A DNA stretch of 64,000 bases from Sorangium cellulosum So0157-2 (GTDB lineage: Bacteria; Myxococcota_A; Polyangia; Polyangiales; Polyangiaceae), in NCBI RefSeq assembly GCF_000418325.1, contig NC_021658.1, positions 12,318,501-12,382,500 of the forward strand. Reading direction: 5' to 3'. The position numbers and the translations under genes were made by a program. Positions within the stretch are counted from its first letter, which is position 1, and each line of letters opens with the position of its first letter. The notes beneath the pieces were generated by a model, which did not search any database, was not told where the DNA came from, and saw only the letters and a list, made by a program, of their open reading frames with translations. Shown one piece after another: positions 1 to 8,255 of this stretch.

Positions 1-2
1 GC

Positions 3-314
3 TGGCTGTCTCTGTGCAAGGAGCTCATGCGCGCGCCCAGGACTGCCCGCGAGCGCGAGCTCTACGAGTCGCGGCTCGCCGATCTCGCCCGCGCGCGCCA
101 GCTCGTCGGCGAGCTCCGCGTCGTCGCGCCCGCGGGGGCGGCGGTCACGATCGACGGCGAGCCTGTCGAGCTCGAGGGTGGCGCGCCCGTTCCGGTCCTC
201 CCTGGGCGCCACGTGGTGAGGGCGTCGTCGAACGGCAGGACGGCGGTGGCGGAGGTCGAGGTGGCGCGCGGCAAGACGCGGGAGGTGACGCCGTTCGTGC
301 GACGCGTGCGGTGA
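3..314 (+). CDS. PEGA-like domain protein, 3' end only
   Basis: The reading frame is open from the first base of the window and ends at TGA 312-314, so this is the C-terminal part of a gene that begins upstream; the ATG at 27 is probably internal. The visible 100 or so residues begin with a basic helical stretch and then show a small beta-rich domain of PEGA type (IDGEPVELEGG, then VPVLPGRHVVRAS, then a basic end at FVRRVR). PEGA domains usually sit at the end of myxobacterial surface or TPR/kinase proteins, but nothing here shows what the missing N-terminus holds. The last codons overlap the open frame that leads into the next, Cys-rich gene. Function unknown. Confidence 0.6.
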   Translation, partial: WLSLCKELMRAPRTARERELYESRLADLARARQLVGELRVVAPAGAAVTIDGEPVELEGGAPVPVLPGRHVVRASSNGRTAVAEVEVARGKTREVTPFVRRVR

Positions 315-339
315 GGACAAGCCGGCCGAGTGCGAGGGG

Positions 340-1116
340 GTGCCCGAGCCGCCCGGGGGCTGCGAGAGCGACGCCGAGTGCCCGGGGCCGCCGGACGCGC
401 GGTGCGGCGCGGGGCGGTGCGTGGACGGCGCGTGCGTGGTCGAGATCGAGGTGGGCCCGCTGGCCTCGCAGATCCGCGGCGACTGCAAGCAGGACGAGTG
501 CACGAAGGACGGCCGCGTGGTCAGCGTGGCGGCGTACGACGTCTACAACGACGGGAACGAGTGCACGAACGACCTCTGCGATTTCGATACGCCGGCCAAC
601 GCGCAGCTCACCGGCGTGCTCTGCCCGGTCTCGGGGGCGGGGCGCTGCCATGAGGCGCAGTGCGTGGGGTGTATCGACAGCGATCCGACGATGCCGTGTC
701 CGAATGGCCTGATGTGCGACGGCACGTTGTGCGTGCGGGACCACTGCGTGAACAACCGGCACGATCCTGGCTCCGGGGAGACCTATTACAACTGCGCGGG
801 CCCGTGCAAGCCGTGCCCGATGGGGTTCGACTGCGAGACGGGAGACGACTGCCTAGATTGGGTATGCGACTCCGGCATTTGCCGGGCGCCGACGTGCATC
901 GACGGCGTGAAGAACGGCACCGAGACGGGCGTCGACTGCGGCGCGCCGTGCCCGCGCTGCGCGCCGGAGGGCGGGTGCAAAACGGGCGCGGACTGCACGA
1001 GCGACGTGTGCTGGGCCGGCGCGTGCGTGGCGCCGACGTGCACCGACGGCGTGAAGAACGGCGGCGAGCGCGGCGTCGATTGCGGCGGGGAGTGCGACGC
1101 GGCGTGCGCACCGTGA
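340..1116 (+). CDS. Cys-rich repeat protein of myxobacterial type
   Basis: The 258-residue product is full of paired cysteines. The second half holds two copies of a repeat of the form PTC-DGVKNG-E-GVDCG-C-C (about residues 185-215 and 230-258), separated by a GCKTGADC-SDVC linker. Such repeats are common in secreted myxobacterial proteins, where the cysteines are expected to form disulfides outside the cytoplasm. The only available start is GTG 340, and it gives no signal peptide. The same frame is open back to a stop at 286-288 and already encodes Cys-rich sequence (CGEDKPAEC) before the GTG. That suggests an N-terminally truncated remnant, or a gene whose true start was lost. Function unknown. 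Confidence 0.65.
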   Translation: MPEPPGGCESDAECPGPPDARCGAGRCVDGACVVEIEVGPLASQIRGDCKQDECTKDGRVVSVAAYDVYNDGNECTNDLCDFDTPANAQLTGVLCPVSGAGRCHEAQCVGCIDSDPTMPCPNGLMCDGTLCVRDHCVNNRHDPGSGETYYNCAGPCKPCPMGFDCETGDDCLDWVCDSGICRAPTCIDGVKNGTETGVDCGAPCPRCAPEGGCKTGADCTSDVCWAGACVAPTCTDGVKNGGERGVDCGGECDAACAP

Positions 1117-1274
1117 GAAAACGCCACGCGTCTCCTGCCGCCAAGAATGGCACAACCGCAGCGCCTGGAGCATGTCACGCCGAATGTCCCGCCCGTGTAC
1201 CGCCGAGCCCGCAGGCACGAAGCAGCGGCTGACCGTGAGAAATTTCGGCACGAAATGCGCGCTGCGCCTCTCGA

Positions 1275-2345
1275 TCAGGACATCAGACCGAGGGTGGAAA
1301 GAGCGTCGGCCCAGAGCGGCCAGAGCGTGCGGTAGGGATGGGTCGCCAGCATCACGCCGCCGCTCGGCAGGCGGCGGACGTGGACCGGGGCGTGGTCGAC
1401 CAGGAAGTAGACGTGCTCGCCGGTCATCTCCACCCGCCAGACGGGCGGGCTTTTGCCTGTCACCGTGACCTGTTCGCCTCTCGCCATGCTCTGCGCTGTC
1501 AGGTGCATGATCTCGTTCGCGCGCAGCTCGGAGGCGCGCCACGCCTCATCCGGTACCGCCGCCGCTGCGTCGAGCGCCTCGAGCAGCGCGGAGCCCGGTA
1601 TGGCCAGCGCCTTGAGGACGGCCTCGCGGGAGAGCGCGAGAGATCGCCCGCTGTTGTCTCTCGGGAATACGCGGGCCCCAGCCGGCGCGGCGTCGACACG
1701 CGCGTGCAGCGCCTCCAGCGACACGCCCGCGAGCAGCGAGACCTTTTCCTTGTCGTGGAGGCTGATCCACGACAGGGCGAGATCGCGCGCGATGTCGCGG
1801 GCGTCCGCGTGGTACGTCGCGCACATCGAGACCGGCGCGAGCCACGTCCACGCGCTCGTGCAGCCGCCGGTCGAGACGCGCCCGCTCGCGTCCGGCGCGC
1901 AGACGCGGAGCAGCAGGTCCTCGAGGTCGTCCAGAACCATGTGCCACGCGACCTCGGCCTCGGCCTCCACGGAGCGCGGGCCGCTGCCCAGGGCGAGGTC
2001 CATGCGCATGCGGCCAAGGTCCTCGTAGTATCTGGGGCGCATGTGGATGGGGCCCCTCGGCGTGATGCGCTCGCTCTTGTCGGAGTAGCAGCGAAGAATG
2101 AGATCGACAGACTCTCCGGGGCTCAACGCGGCGGCGATGTAAGCTTCAGCATCGGCGTGTTGGAAATGGGCTCGAATCTTCGCGACCGCCTCGTCGACGG
2201 AGGTCGCGCCGAAGCTCGCGTTGGGGTGCATGTCCACGTAGATACAGTAGGGTGGGTCTTGGACGAGCGCCGAAAACGCCGCGCGGAGCGCGTCGACCCT
2301 AGCGGCCTCGTTACACCAGGCGAAGAAATGCGGTCCCGATCTCAT
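1275..2345 (-). CDS. Second of two paralogous putative immunity proteins
   Basis: This 356-residue protein is the last gene of the toxin operon. I start it at ATG 2345 because this gives an N-terminus (MRSGPHFFAWCNE) that aligns with that of the preceding paralogue (MRELGPGFFAWCDE); the frame is open further upstream. Shared landmarks with the paralogue include SVDEA, DDLEDLL, CAPDASGR, ALSW, SREAVLKALA and an identical tail ending LGLMS. It has no signal peptide or membrane segment, so it should be cytoplasmic. Its position directly after a toxin gene and its duplication suggest an immunity role. The family is not one I can name with certainty. Confidence 0.65.
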   Translation of the reverse strand: MRSGPHFFAWCNEAARVDALRAAFSALVQDPPYCIYVDMHPNASFGATSVDEAVAKIRAHFQHADAEAYIAAALSPGESVDLILRCYSDKSERITPRGPIHMRPRYYEDLGRMRMDLALGSGPRSVEAEAEVAWHMVLDDLEDLLLRVCAPDASGRVSTGGCTSAWTWLAPVSMCATYHADARDIARDLALSWISLHDKEKVSLLAGVSLEALHARVDAAPAGARVFPRDNSGRSLALSREAVLKALAIPGSALLEALDAAAAVPDEAWRASELRANEIMHLTAQSMARGEQVTVTGKSPPVWRVEMTGEHVYFLVDHAPVHVRRLPSGGVMLATHPYRTLWPLWADALSTLGLMS

Positions 2346-2373
2346 ACCTGGATCACCATGATGAAGCTCCTGG

Positions 2374-3420
2374 TCAGGACATGAGGCCGAGCGCAGAGAG
2401 CGCGTTGGCCCAGAGCGGCCAGAGGGAGCAGTACGGGTGGGTTGCCAGCACCACACCGCCGCTCGCGAGGCGGCGCACGTGGAAGGGGGGGTGCTTTTTC
2501 ACGAAATGGATGTGACCGTGCGTGGACGTGCAGACCGGCCAGGTGGGTGGCCCCTCGCCGGTCTCCGCGATCTGGCGTGTCAGGTCCACGATCGCGGTCG
2601 CGCGCGGCGCGGCCGCGCGCCATGCGTCGTCGGGCGCCGCCGAGGCTCCCAGCGCGTCGAGCAGCGCGGAGGGCGGTGCTGCCAGCGCCTTGAGGACGGT
2701 CTCGCGGGAGAGCGAACGCGAGTGCTCGCTCTTGCCTTTCATCGTCACGAGCGCGCCGCGTGGCGCGGCTTCCACCCGCGCGCGGAGCGCTTGCAGCGAC
2801 ATGCCCGCGATGCGCGACACGCTGTCCTTGTCGTGGAGGTGCACCCACGACAGGGCGAGATCGCGACCGATCTCCTCCGCCTTCGCGTTGTACGTCGCGC
2901 ACATGTCGACCGGCGCGTGCCAGTGCACTCCATGCGTGCATGCGCCCGTCGGGATGCGCCCGCTCGCGTCCGGCGCACAGAAGCGGACGAGGAGATCCTC
3001 GAGGTCGTCCAGGATGAGCTGCGAGGCGACCACTGCCTCGACCTGGATCGAGCGCGGGCCTCTGCCCCAGGCGAGGTCGAAGTCAGAGGAAAGAAAATCC
3101 TGCTTTCCCCATGGATTCAAGGTGAGGGGGCCGTGCGGCACTTGACGTTCCCTTTCTTCGGAGTGGCACCGAATGTCGATGAGGGCGCGCCTGGAGCCGC
3201 TCAGCATCATGCGGAACGACAGGTGGGCACTCGTTTGTCCTCCGAAGCGGGCGCGGGCGATCGCGAGCGCCTCGTCCACGGAGCGCGCTTCGAAGCTCTC
3301 GTCCATCAGCACACCGATGAGAGCGCCCGGGGCGATGAGGGCCGAGAGTGTCGCCGCTAGCGCGTCGAGCCGCTCTGGCTCGTCGCACCACGCGAAAAAT
3401 CCAGGTCCTAGTTCTCTCAT
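2374..3420 (-). CDS. First of two paralogous putative immunity proteins
   Basis: This is a 348-residue cytoplasmic protein. Its ATG (3418-3420) overlaps the toxin stop codon (TGA, 3417-3419), so translation is coupled to the toxin; the second paralogue starts 28 nt after this gene ends. The middle contains DDLEDLLVRFCAPDASGR and the C-terminus WPLWANALSALGLMS, both nearly repeated in the neighbour. Coupling to a C-terminal nuclease-type toxin is the usual place for its cognate immunity protein. The function is inferred from context; no catalytic motif is visible. It could also be a non-immunity accessory protein. Confidence 0.68.
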   Translation of the reverse strand: MRELGPGFFAWCDEPERLDALAATLSALIAPGALIGVLMDESFEARSVDEALAIARARFGGQTSAHLSFRMMLSGSRRALIDIRCHSEERERQVPHGPLTLNPWGKQDFLSSDFDLAWGRGPRSIQVEAVVASQLILDDLEDLLVRFCAPDASGRIPTGACTHGVHWHAPVDMCATYNAKAEEIGRDLALSWVHLHDKDSVSRIAGMSLQALRARVEAAPRGALVTMKGKSEHSRSLSRETVLKALAAPPSALLDALGASAAPDDAWRAAAPRATAIVDLTRQIAETGEGPPTWPVCTSTHGHIHFVKKHPPFHVRRLASGGVVLATHPYCSLWPLWANALSALGLMS

Positions 3421-5066
3421 AGTCGGATCACCTTGATAGGCCTGTTGAAGCCGTTCAGGGTCGCCCTCTTGTCCTTGTTCTTGTCGAAGAGATAGCCGCC
3501 CTTCTCGATGTACGTGTCGCCACCGAACTTCGCGCCCCGCTCCACGATAAGCTCGACCTCCTTCTCGACATCTCCGGCGAGCCCCCTCTGCCGTACTCCC
3601 TCCATGCCGCTCGACAACTGCTCGATTACCCTGCCCCCCTCGACGTTGCGGCCCGTTTTCACCTCGCTCAGGATGAGCTTGTTCTCAGCGGACACCGTCA
3701 GGAAGTCGGGCGCCTTCAGGTTGGCGAGCGCCTCGTCCGATAACTTAGGCCAGAGCACCCTGCGCACGCCGTTGTCGCCCACCCCGAGGAGCCCCCGCCC
3801 ATCGCGCATCAGGAAATGCAACGCCGTCTTCTCGAACGGATCGAGTGTCTTCGTCGCCACCGCGCCGCGTAGCCCCTTGTACCCGTGCTGCAGGCTCGCG
3901 CGGAAGCCCCTGCCGAAGACCTCATCGAGGTCCGCCACCTTCTCGGCGACCACGGCCGCCTCGAGGGTGGTGCTGGTGCGCTGAACGCCGCGCCAGAACG
4001 GCCCGATGGCGGCCGCCGCCACGCCGAGACCCGAGAAGATCCGCTCCTCGATGCTCAGCTCCTCCCCCGACGGCAAGCACCACGCCTTCCCGGTGACCGC
4101 CTCGCACAGGTCGAGCGCCGGCCCCACCACCGGCACGAACCCCACCCCGATGCGCGTCGTCGCGTGCACGAGCGTCTGCATCACCTCCGCGTACGCCTCG
4201 ACGCCTTCGCCCACGGTCGACATCGCCCCCGCGAACGCGCTGATCGTCTGGTAGAGCTGCGTCTGATCCAGGTCGAGCCCGTCCCCCGTCCACTGGTTCA
4301 GGCTGTCCTTCATCTGGTCCGCCAGCGCATCAAACCGCGGCTTGAGGACGGTGTCCACCTGCGCCCGCAGGTCCGGCGGGACGGGCGTGTCGATGAACCA
4401 GTCCGACGCATCCATGAACCGCCGCACGACCCCGCTGATCCGGTTCTGCGCCTTCAGGAACGCGTTCGTCTCCGCCAGCGACACCCCCATCCGGTCGCGC
4501 AGCGCGATCTCCAGCGCCGCGCTGTTCTCTCGCCACGCCCGCACGTTCGCCACGAAGTCCGCCCGCGCGACCACCACCCCGCCGCTCACGTCTGCCTCCA
4601 GGGCAGCGATCACCGCGTCTGCGTATGCCGCGTACGGATCCCTCCCCTCGTCGAACGCCCCGTCCACCTCCGCGACGTCCGGCACCTCGACCCACGGCAC
4701 CTCGCTCTCCCCGAGCGCGTAGTTCCACGGGTCGTCCGGGTCCCACCCCTCGCCGCGCGCGTCCTGCGTCGCGAGGTCCGCGACCTCATCGGCCTGCGCG
4801 CCGAACTCGTCGAGCAGCCGCGCGAGCTCGCTCTCCAGGTCGCTGACGCTCTTCTTCAGGTCGTCGACGAGCTGCTCCATCGCCGCCCGCGTCTCCGCGT
4901 CGACCACGTCTTCGTACCGGTCGAGGATCGCGTCGAGGTCGGTCCGCGAGATCTCGTCCAGCGGCCGGCTCGCCAGGTCGTGCAGCTCCGTGTCGAGCTG
5001 CCGCAAGAGGTCCATCCGCGCCCGGAGGTCCGCGACCCTCGCGGCGTTGCGGAGGAGCTCCGTCAT
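3417..5066 (-). CDS. Polymorphic toxin, C-terminal part (pretoxin region and nuclease-like domain)
   Basis: This is 549 residues from ATG 5066. The first 110 residues are acidic and coiled-coil-like. Around residues 295-350 there is a pretoxin (PT-TG-like) stretch: FVPVVGPALDLCEAVTGKAW followed by LPSGEELSIEERI, matching the P-G-D-E-G-TG-LS-ER pattern placed just before toxin domains in polymorphic toxins. The last 130 residues hold PDFLTVS...LSEVKTG, a D-x(n)-ExK arrangement typical of PD-(D/E)XK nucleases, so a DNase-type toxin is likely. The N-terminus MTELLRNAARVADL is also encoded at the end of the upstream 211-codon frame. The two frames were one gene of about 734 codons before an 80-bp duplication. 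As it stands this half lacks an export signal. Confidence 0.7.
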   Translation of the reverse strand: MTELLRNAARVADLRARMDLLRQLDTELHDLASRPLDEISRTDLDAILDRYEDVVDAETRAAMEQLVDDLKKSVSDLESELARLLDEFGAQADEVADLATQDARGEGWDPDDPWNYALGESEVPWVEVPDVAEVDGAFDEGRDPYAAYADAVIAALEADVSGGVVVARADFVANVRAWRENSAALEIALRDRMGVSLAETNAFLKAQNRISGVVRRFMDASDWFIDTPVPPDLRAQVDTVLKPRFDALADQMKDSLNQWTGDGLDLDQTQLYQTISAFAGAMSTVGEGVEAYAEVMQTLVHATTRIGVGFVPVVGPALDLCEAVTGKAWCLPSGEELSIEERIFSGLGVAAAAIGPFWRGVQRTSTTLEAAVVAEKVADLDEVFGRGFRASLQHGYKGLRGAVATKTLDPFEKTALHFLMRDGRGLLGVGDNGVRRVLWPKLSDEALANLKAPDFLTVSAENKLILSEVKTGRNVEGGRVIEQLSSGMEGVRQRGLAGDVEKEVELIVERGAKFGGDTYIEKGGYLFDKNKDKRATLNGFNRPIKVIRL

Positions 5067-5181
5067 CAGCCGGGCGATCCTGACATCCAGCTCCGCGATG
5101 TTTGGAGGTCCGCGACCCTCGCGGCGTTGCGGAGGAGCTCCGTCATCAGCCGGGCGATCCTGACCTCCAGCTCCGCGATGT
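5024..5181. repeat. 78-bp direct repeat, 80-bp period, splitting the toxin gene
   Basis: Bases 5024-5101 recur at 5104-5181 with one mismatch (tgacatcc versus tgacctcc) and a 2-nt spacer. The 80-bp period is not a multiple of three, so the duplication shifts the frame of the toxin gene. Removing one copy would fuse the 211- and 549-codon frames. The near identity implies a recent event. Confidence 0.9.
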
Positions 5182-5701
5182 CGCGCGCGAGGTCCGGGTT
5201 GATCTCCGAAAGGCTCAGGTCGACCGCGGTGCTGCCCTCGAACCCGGCCCCATCACGGCGGACGTCGAAGAGCGGCTTGTTCAGGCCGAGCGGCTCCGAG
5301 ACGAGGTGCACCACGTCGTGCGCATGGGTACACCAGTCGTTGCCGTTGATGGTGTGGACCCCGAAGTAGAACTCGTTTCTGCCCATGAGAAGCAGCACCG
5401 AGTCGAACTCCGCTTCGCGCGTGTTGCTCCGCGAGCCGTCGCCGTAGCTCTGCAGCGCGCCCGGCACCCGGTAGGTGGGCAGCGGCGTCTGGTTCACCTC
5501 GAAGATGGCGGTGCCCTCCGTTTTCAGCTCAGGGATCCCGCACGACTCGGCGTCGTGGTGGCTCTTCCAGAGCACGGTGTACGGTGTGCCGGCCCGCGCG
5601 AACGACGGCGCCAGCACCGCCAGCATCGTGACCAGCGCGACGAGCTTCTGCAGCACCGCGGCGCCCGACCGGCGCAGCGCGAACTCCTTCGAGCCTCTCA
5701 T
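5066..5701 (-). CDS. Polymorphic toxin, N-terminal exported part (split by frameshift)
   Basis: This 211-residue frame starts at ATG 5701, which overlaps the stop of the upstream lipoprotein gene. It begins with a clear Sec signal: a basic N-region (MRGSKEFALRR), a hydrophobic core (LVALVTMLAVLAPS) and an ARAG cleavage region near residue 37. The exported part contains two to three cysteines and no domain I recognise. At its end it reads RIARLMTELLRNAARVADL, which is exactly where the downstream toxin frame starts. It then runs out of frame for 12 residues to a stop, because of the 80-bp duplication at 5024-5181. It is best read as the N-terminal third of a secreted toxin that is now broken, unless the frame is restored by deletion or slippage. 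Confidence 0.65.
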   Translation of the reverse strand: MRGSKEFALRRSGAAVLQKLVALVTMLAVLAPSFARAGTPYTVLWKSHHDAESCGIPELKTEGTAIFEVNQTPLPTYRVPGALQSYGDGSRSNTREAEFDSVLLLMGRNEFYFGVHTINGNDWCTHAHDVVHLVSEPLGLNKPLFDVRRDGAGFEGSTAVDLSLSEINPDLARDIAELEVRIARLMTELLRNAARVADLQTSRSWMSGSPG

Positions 5702-6426
5702 GTCCCCTCCGCGCCGCGCACGGCGGCGTCATACGCGATCGCCGCGCCCTTCACGTCGCCCGCGTCGAGCCTCGCCTGCGCGGCATCGAGCGCCGCGGCT
5801 ACCATCCCCTTCTCCCGCAGCGCCGCGAGACCCGCTGCGATCTTCCGCGGCAGACCCGTCCTGAGCTCCGCCTCCGCGGCGTCGAGCCGTCCGCGGAGCG
5901 CCGCGCACCCGGCCTCGCGCCACGACGACCCCGCCGCCTCGCAGAGCGGCCGCATCTGCACCAGCGTCAAGAGCGCCCCGCACCGTTCGGCGAGCAGCGG
6001 CAGCCCCAGCTTCTCGCTGACCGGCGGCGCTGCCGACAGCGCCTCCACCCGCGCGCGCGCCCCCTCGCCGAACACCTCCGACGCCCTCTCTATCCGCGAC
6101 CGCGCGATCGCCTCGCGCGCCCCTTCGTCCCCCTCCAGTACACCGAGCGCCTGCCGGCGCAGCGCGATGCCACCGAGCAGCGCGGTCGCGGTCGCGTCGC
6201 TCCGGGCGACGCGCCGCTGCGCGTAGCCCAGCATGGCGCTCAGCGAGCGCAGCGCCCCCGAGGTCATGTCTGGCACCACCGCCCCGTGCGTCGCGAGCAC
6301 GTCCTCGTGCGGCGCGATCGCCTCGTCGAACGAGACCGCGAGCGCCTGGAGCTCCGCCGCCAGCGTCATGATCTCCGTAGCGAGCTCGTTCGGCGCCCGG
6401 CTCGCCTCGCGCGCCGCCGCGAGCAC
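5698..6426 (-). CDS. Second half of a lipoprotein gene interrupted by TAA
   Basis: This 242-residue Ala/Arg/Glu-rich helical protein starts at a GTG (6424-6426) with no ribosome site. The same frame stays open and codon-biased back to the TAA at 6523-6525, and continues the frame of the lipoprotein upstream. It therefore reads as the C-terminal half of one gene of about 485 codons. The sequence is mostly amphipathic helices (for example ATALLGGIALRRQALGVL), a rod-like or scaffold type with no enzymatic motif. Its stop overlaps the ATG of the secreted toxin, so it belongs to the toxin operon. Function unknown; a role as export partner or adaptor is only a guess. Confidence 0.55.
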   Translation of the reverse strand: MLAAAREASRAPNELATEIMTLAAELQALAVSFDEAIAPHEDVLATHGAVVPDMTSGALRSLSAMLGYAQRRVARSDATATALLGGIALRRQALGVLEGDEGAREAIARSRIERASEVFGEGARARVEALSAAPPVSEKLGLPLLAERCGALLTLVQMRPLCEAAGSSWREAGCAALRGRLDAAEAELRTGLPRKIAAGLAALREKGMVAAALDAAQARLDAGDVKGAAIAYDAAVRGAEGT

Positions 6427-6522
6427 CGCCTGCTCCGCGCCGTCGAGGCCGTCGATGCTCGACCGCGACGCCCGCTCCGAGAGCGCCGCGTACGCCGCCG
6501 TCTCCGCCGACTCGGTCGCGGG

Positions 6523-7152
6523 TTACGCGGCGAACCGCGCCGCGACCCCCGCGTACCGGGATCGCAGCGGCGCGGCGTCGCTCCGGGCCTGCTCGAAGAC
6601 CGCCCGCACGACCGCCATCGCCTGCTTATCCGCGGCGAGCGCGGCCACGAGCGGCTCCTCCTCGGCGCTCGCCTTGTCGGTCATCGCCTGCCGGAAGTTG
6701 TCGGCCGCGCGGACCGGCTCCTCCTCCAAGATCGCCTCCTGGCGCTGCCTGGACTTCAAGAGCAGCCCGAGGAGCCTGCCGTGCAAGGTCGCCCGGAGCG
6801 ACTCGGCGTTCTTCTGCTCGTCGCGCACGTAGGCCACCGCCCGATCGATGTTGTCGAACCAGGCCCGGAGCGCCGCCGCGTCCGCGGCGAGATCGTCGAG
6901 CATCGCGCCGCTCGGCTCGACCGCCCACATCTGGATCGGCAGCTCGCCGTCCCCCTCGGCCTCGCGCCACGCGGTGCTCGGGCCCTCGCTCGCGTCCACG
7001 CAGTGCTCGATCACGCTGGTGTTCGATTGCGCGCAGAACCGGCCGGGCGCGTGCTCCTCGCGCCCCCACAAGCACCCTGACCCGGCCGCGCCGAGCGCCA
7101 CGGCGGCCACGGCCGCCACGAGGATCGCCTTTCGCCTCGCGTTCCTTCTCAT
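6523..7152 (-). CDS. Putative lipoprotein, first half (in-frame stop)
   Basis: A lipoprotein signal (basic MRRNARRK, then ILVAAVAAVALGAAGSGC) places the lipidated Cys about 28 residues in. I choose ATG 7152 because GGAGG lies 8 nt upstream; the ATG at 7158 is too close to the same site. The frame runs about 209 codons and ends with VAARFAA and TAA at 6523-6525, after which the same frame continues as open coding sequence to 5698. The mature protein is helical with a Cys pair near the start. It heads the operon carrying toxin and putative immunity genes. Either a nonsense mutation has cut one gene in two, or two proteins are made. Confidence 0.6.
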   Translation of the reverse strand: MRRNARRKAILVAAVAAVALGAAGSGCLWGREEHAPGRFCAQSNTSVIEHCVDASEGPSTAWREAEGDGELPIQMWAVEPSGAMLDDLAADAAALRAWFDNIDRAVAYVRDEQKNAESLRATLHGRLLGLLLKSRQRQEAILEEEPVRAADNFRQAMTDKASAEEEPLVAALAADKQAMAVVRAVFEQARSDAAPLRSRYAGVAARFAA

Positions 7153-7469
7153 GCTCATTACCTCCACCCCGCAATTCTTCATGCCCGCGCAAGCTCGCCC
7201 GCCCATTCTCCGGCCGCAAGCGTCGTAGCCGGAGCGATAGGACATTGCTCAGCCGAGGAGCGCGCCGGAGCGCGCGCGAAACTCCGTCTCGTCCGTCTTC
7301 AGCGTACAGACCATCGCTGCCGGAGGGCCGAGGGCCAAGGGCCCGCCGTGAGAGCAAGAATCCAGCGGCCGGAGATCAAGAATCCTCCTCCCATCTCCGA
7401 AACTCCCATTGTAGCTTCCGCTCTCATTGCCGCCGTCCGGATCTCCCGGCCGGCAGGGAGGAAATATTT
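7153..7469. other. Intergenic region between divergent genes
   Basis: These 317 bases separate the minus-strand toxin operon from a plus-strand gene and must carry both promoters. A strong ribosome site (GGGAGGA, about 7456-7462) belongs to the plus gene. I see no clear operator, hairpin or small ORF worth calling. Confidence 0.6.
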
Positions 7470-8255
7470 ATGGAGTATTCGGATGCGGTCCTCGAGGCCA
7501 CGCCGGAGCGCGCGACAAAGCTCCTGATGGGGATAGGCGCTGTCGCCGCGATTCGCACGTTGATGGCCGGGGCGGGGATGACCGATGACGATATCCTGGA
7601 GGGCCGAACGCTCCTCCTCGATGTCCTCGCCGCGCCCCGCAGGGCCGGCGCGTCGGCCGATACCGACGATGCCAGGGCGCAGCGCGCCGCGACGGGGGAG
7701 CTCGATCAGTGGGACGAGCCCAATTACGCCCGTTATGGCGCCGCGCTCCGCCGGCGCTTCCCTGACGTGCACGATTACGTGTTCAAGGATCTCGCGCCCT
7801 CCACCGGCACCGCCTCCGTCCGGGGAGTGGCCACCTTCCTCGCGCGGCTCGACGTCCTCGACAATGGCACCGATCCGGACCGCGCCGGGGCGAAGCAGAG
7901 CGACAAGAAGGCCGTCGCATTCCTCGCCACCCGCGGCCTCGACAAGGCCGAGCGCAAGCGCCTCAAGGGCCTCGTCGACGTGGCGCTCGGCCCGACATCG
8001 CCTCTGCCCGAGCAGACCGAGCTCCCGGAGGCCGCGCGCCGGCGCGAGGCGCTCGTCAAACTGCGCGGCTGGTTCGACGAGTGGTCGACAACGGCCCGCG
8101 CCGTGATCAAGAAGCGCAGCTACCTCATCCGCCTCGGCCTCGCGAGCCGCAAGGCGCCCCAGCGCAAGCCCACGACCACGCCGGCCAAGCCCGCCGCCAC
8201 CCCGCCCACGCCGGCGGCGTCGGGCGAAGGGACCGGCGACGCGAACATCGAGTAA
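7470..8255 (+). CDS. Hypothetical protein with basic Thr/Pro-rich tail
   Basis: This is a 261-residue protein of unknown function. The open frame extends back to 7245, but ATG 7470 is chosen because a GGGAGGA ribosome site precedes it by 7 nt and the upstream residues look non-coding. It is soluble, with no signal peptide; residues 1-50 and 130-215 are predicted mainly helical, and there is a short hydrophobic stretch (KLLMGIGAVAAIRTLMAG) near residue 17. The tail from about residue 230 is low-complexity (KPTTTPAKPAATPPTPAA). It is transcribed away from the toxin operon and converges on the zinc-ribbon gene pair across a repeat-rich gap. Confidence 0.65.
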   Translation: MEYSDAVLEATPERATKLLMGIGAVAAIRTLMAGAGMTDDDILEGRTLLLDVLAAPRRAGASADTDDARAQRAATGELDQWDEPNYARYGAALRRRFPDVHDYVFKDLAPSTGTASVRGVATFLARLDVLDNGTDPDRAGAKQSDKKAVAFLATRGLDKAERKRLKGLVDVALGPTSPLPEQTELPEAARRREALVKLRGWFDEWSTTARAVIKKRSYLIRLGLASRKAPQRKPTTTPAKPAATPPTPAASGEGTGDANIE

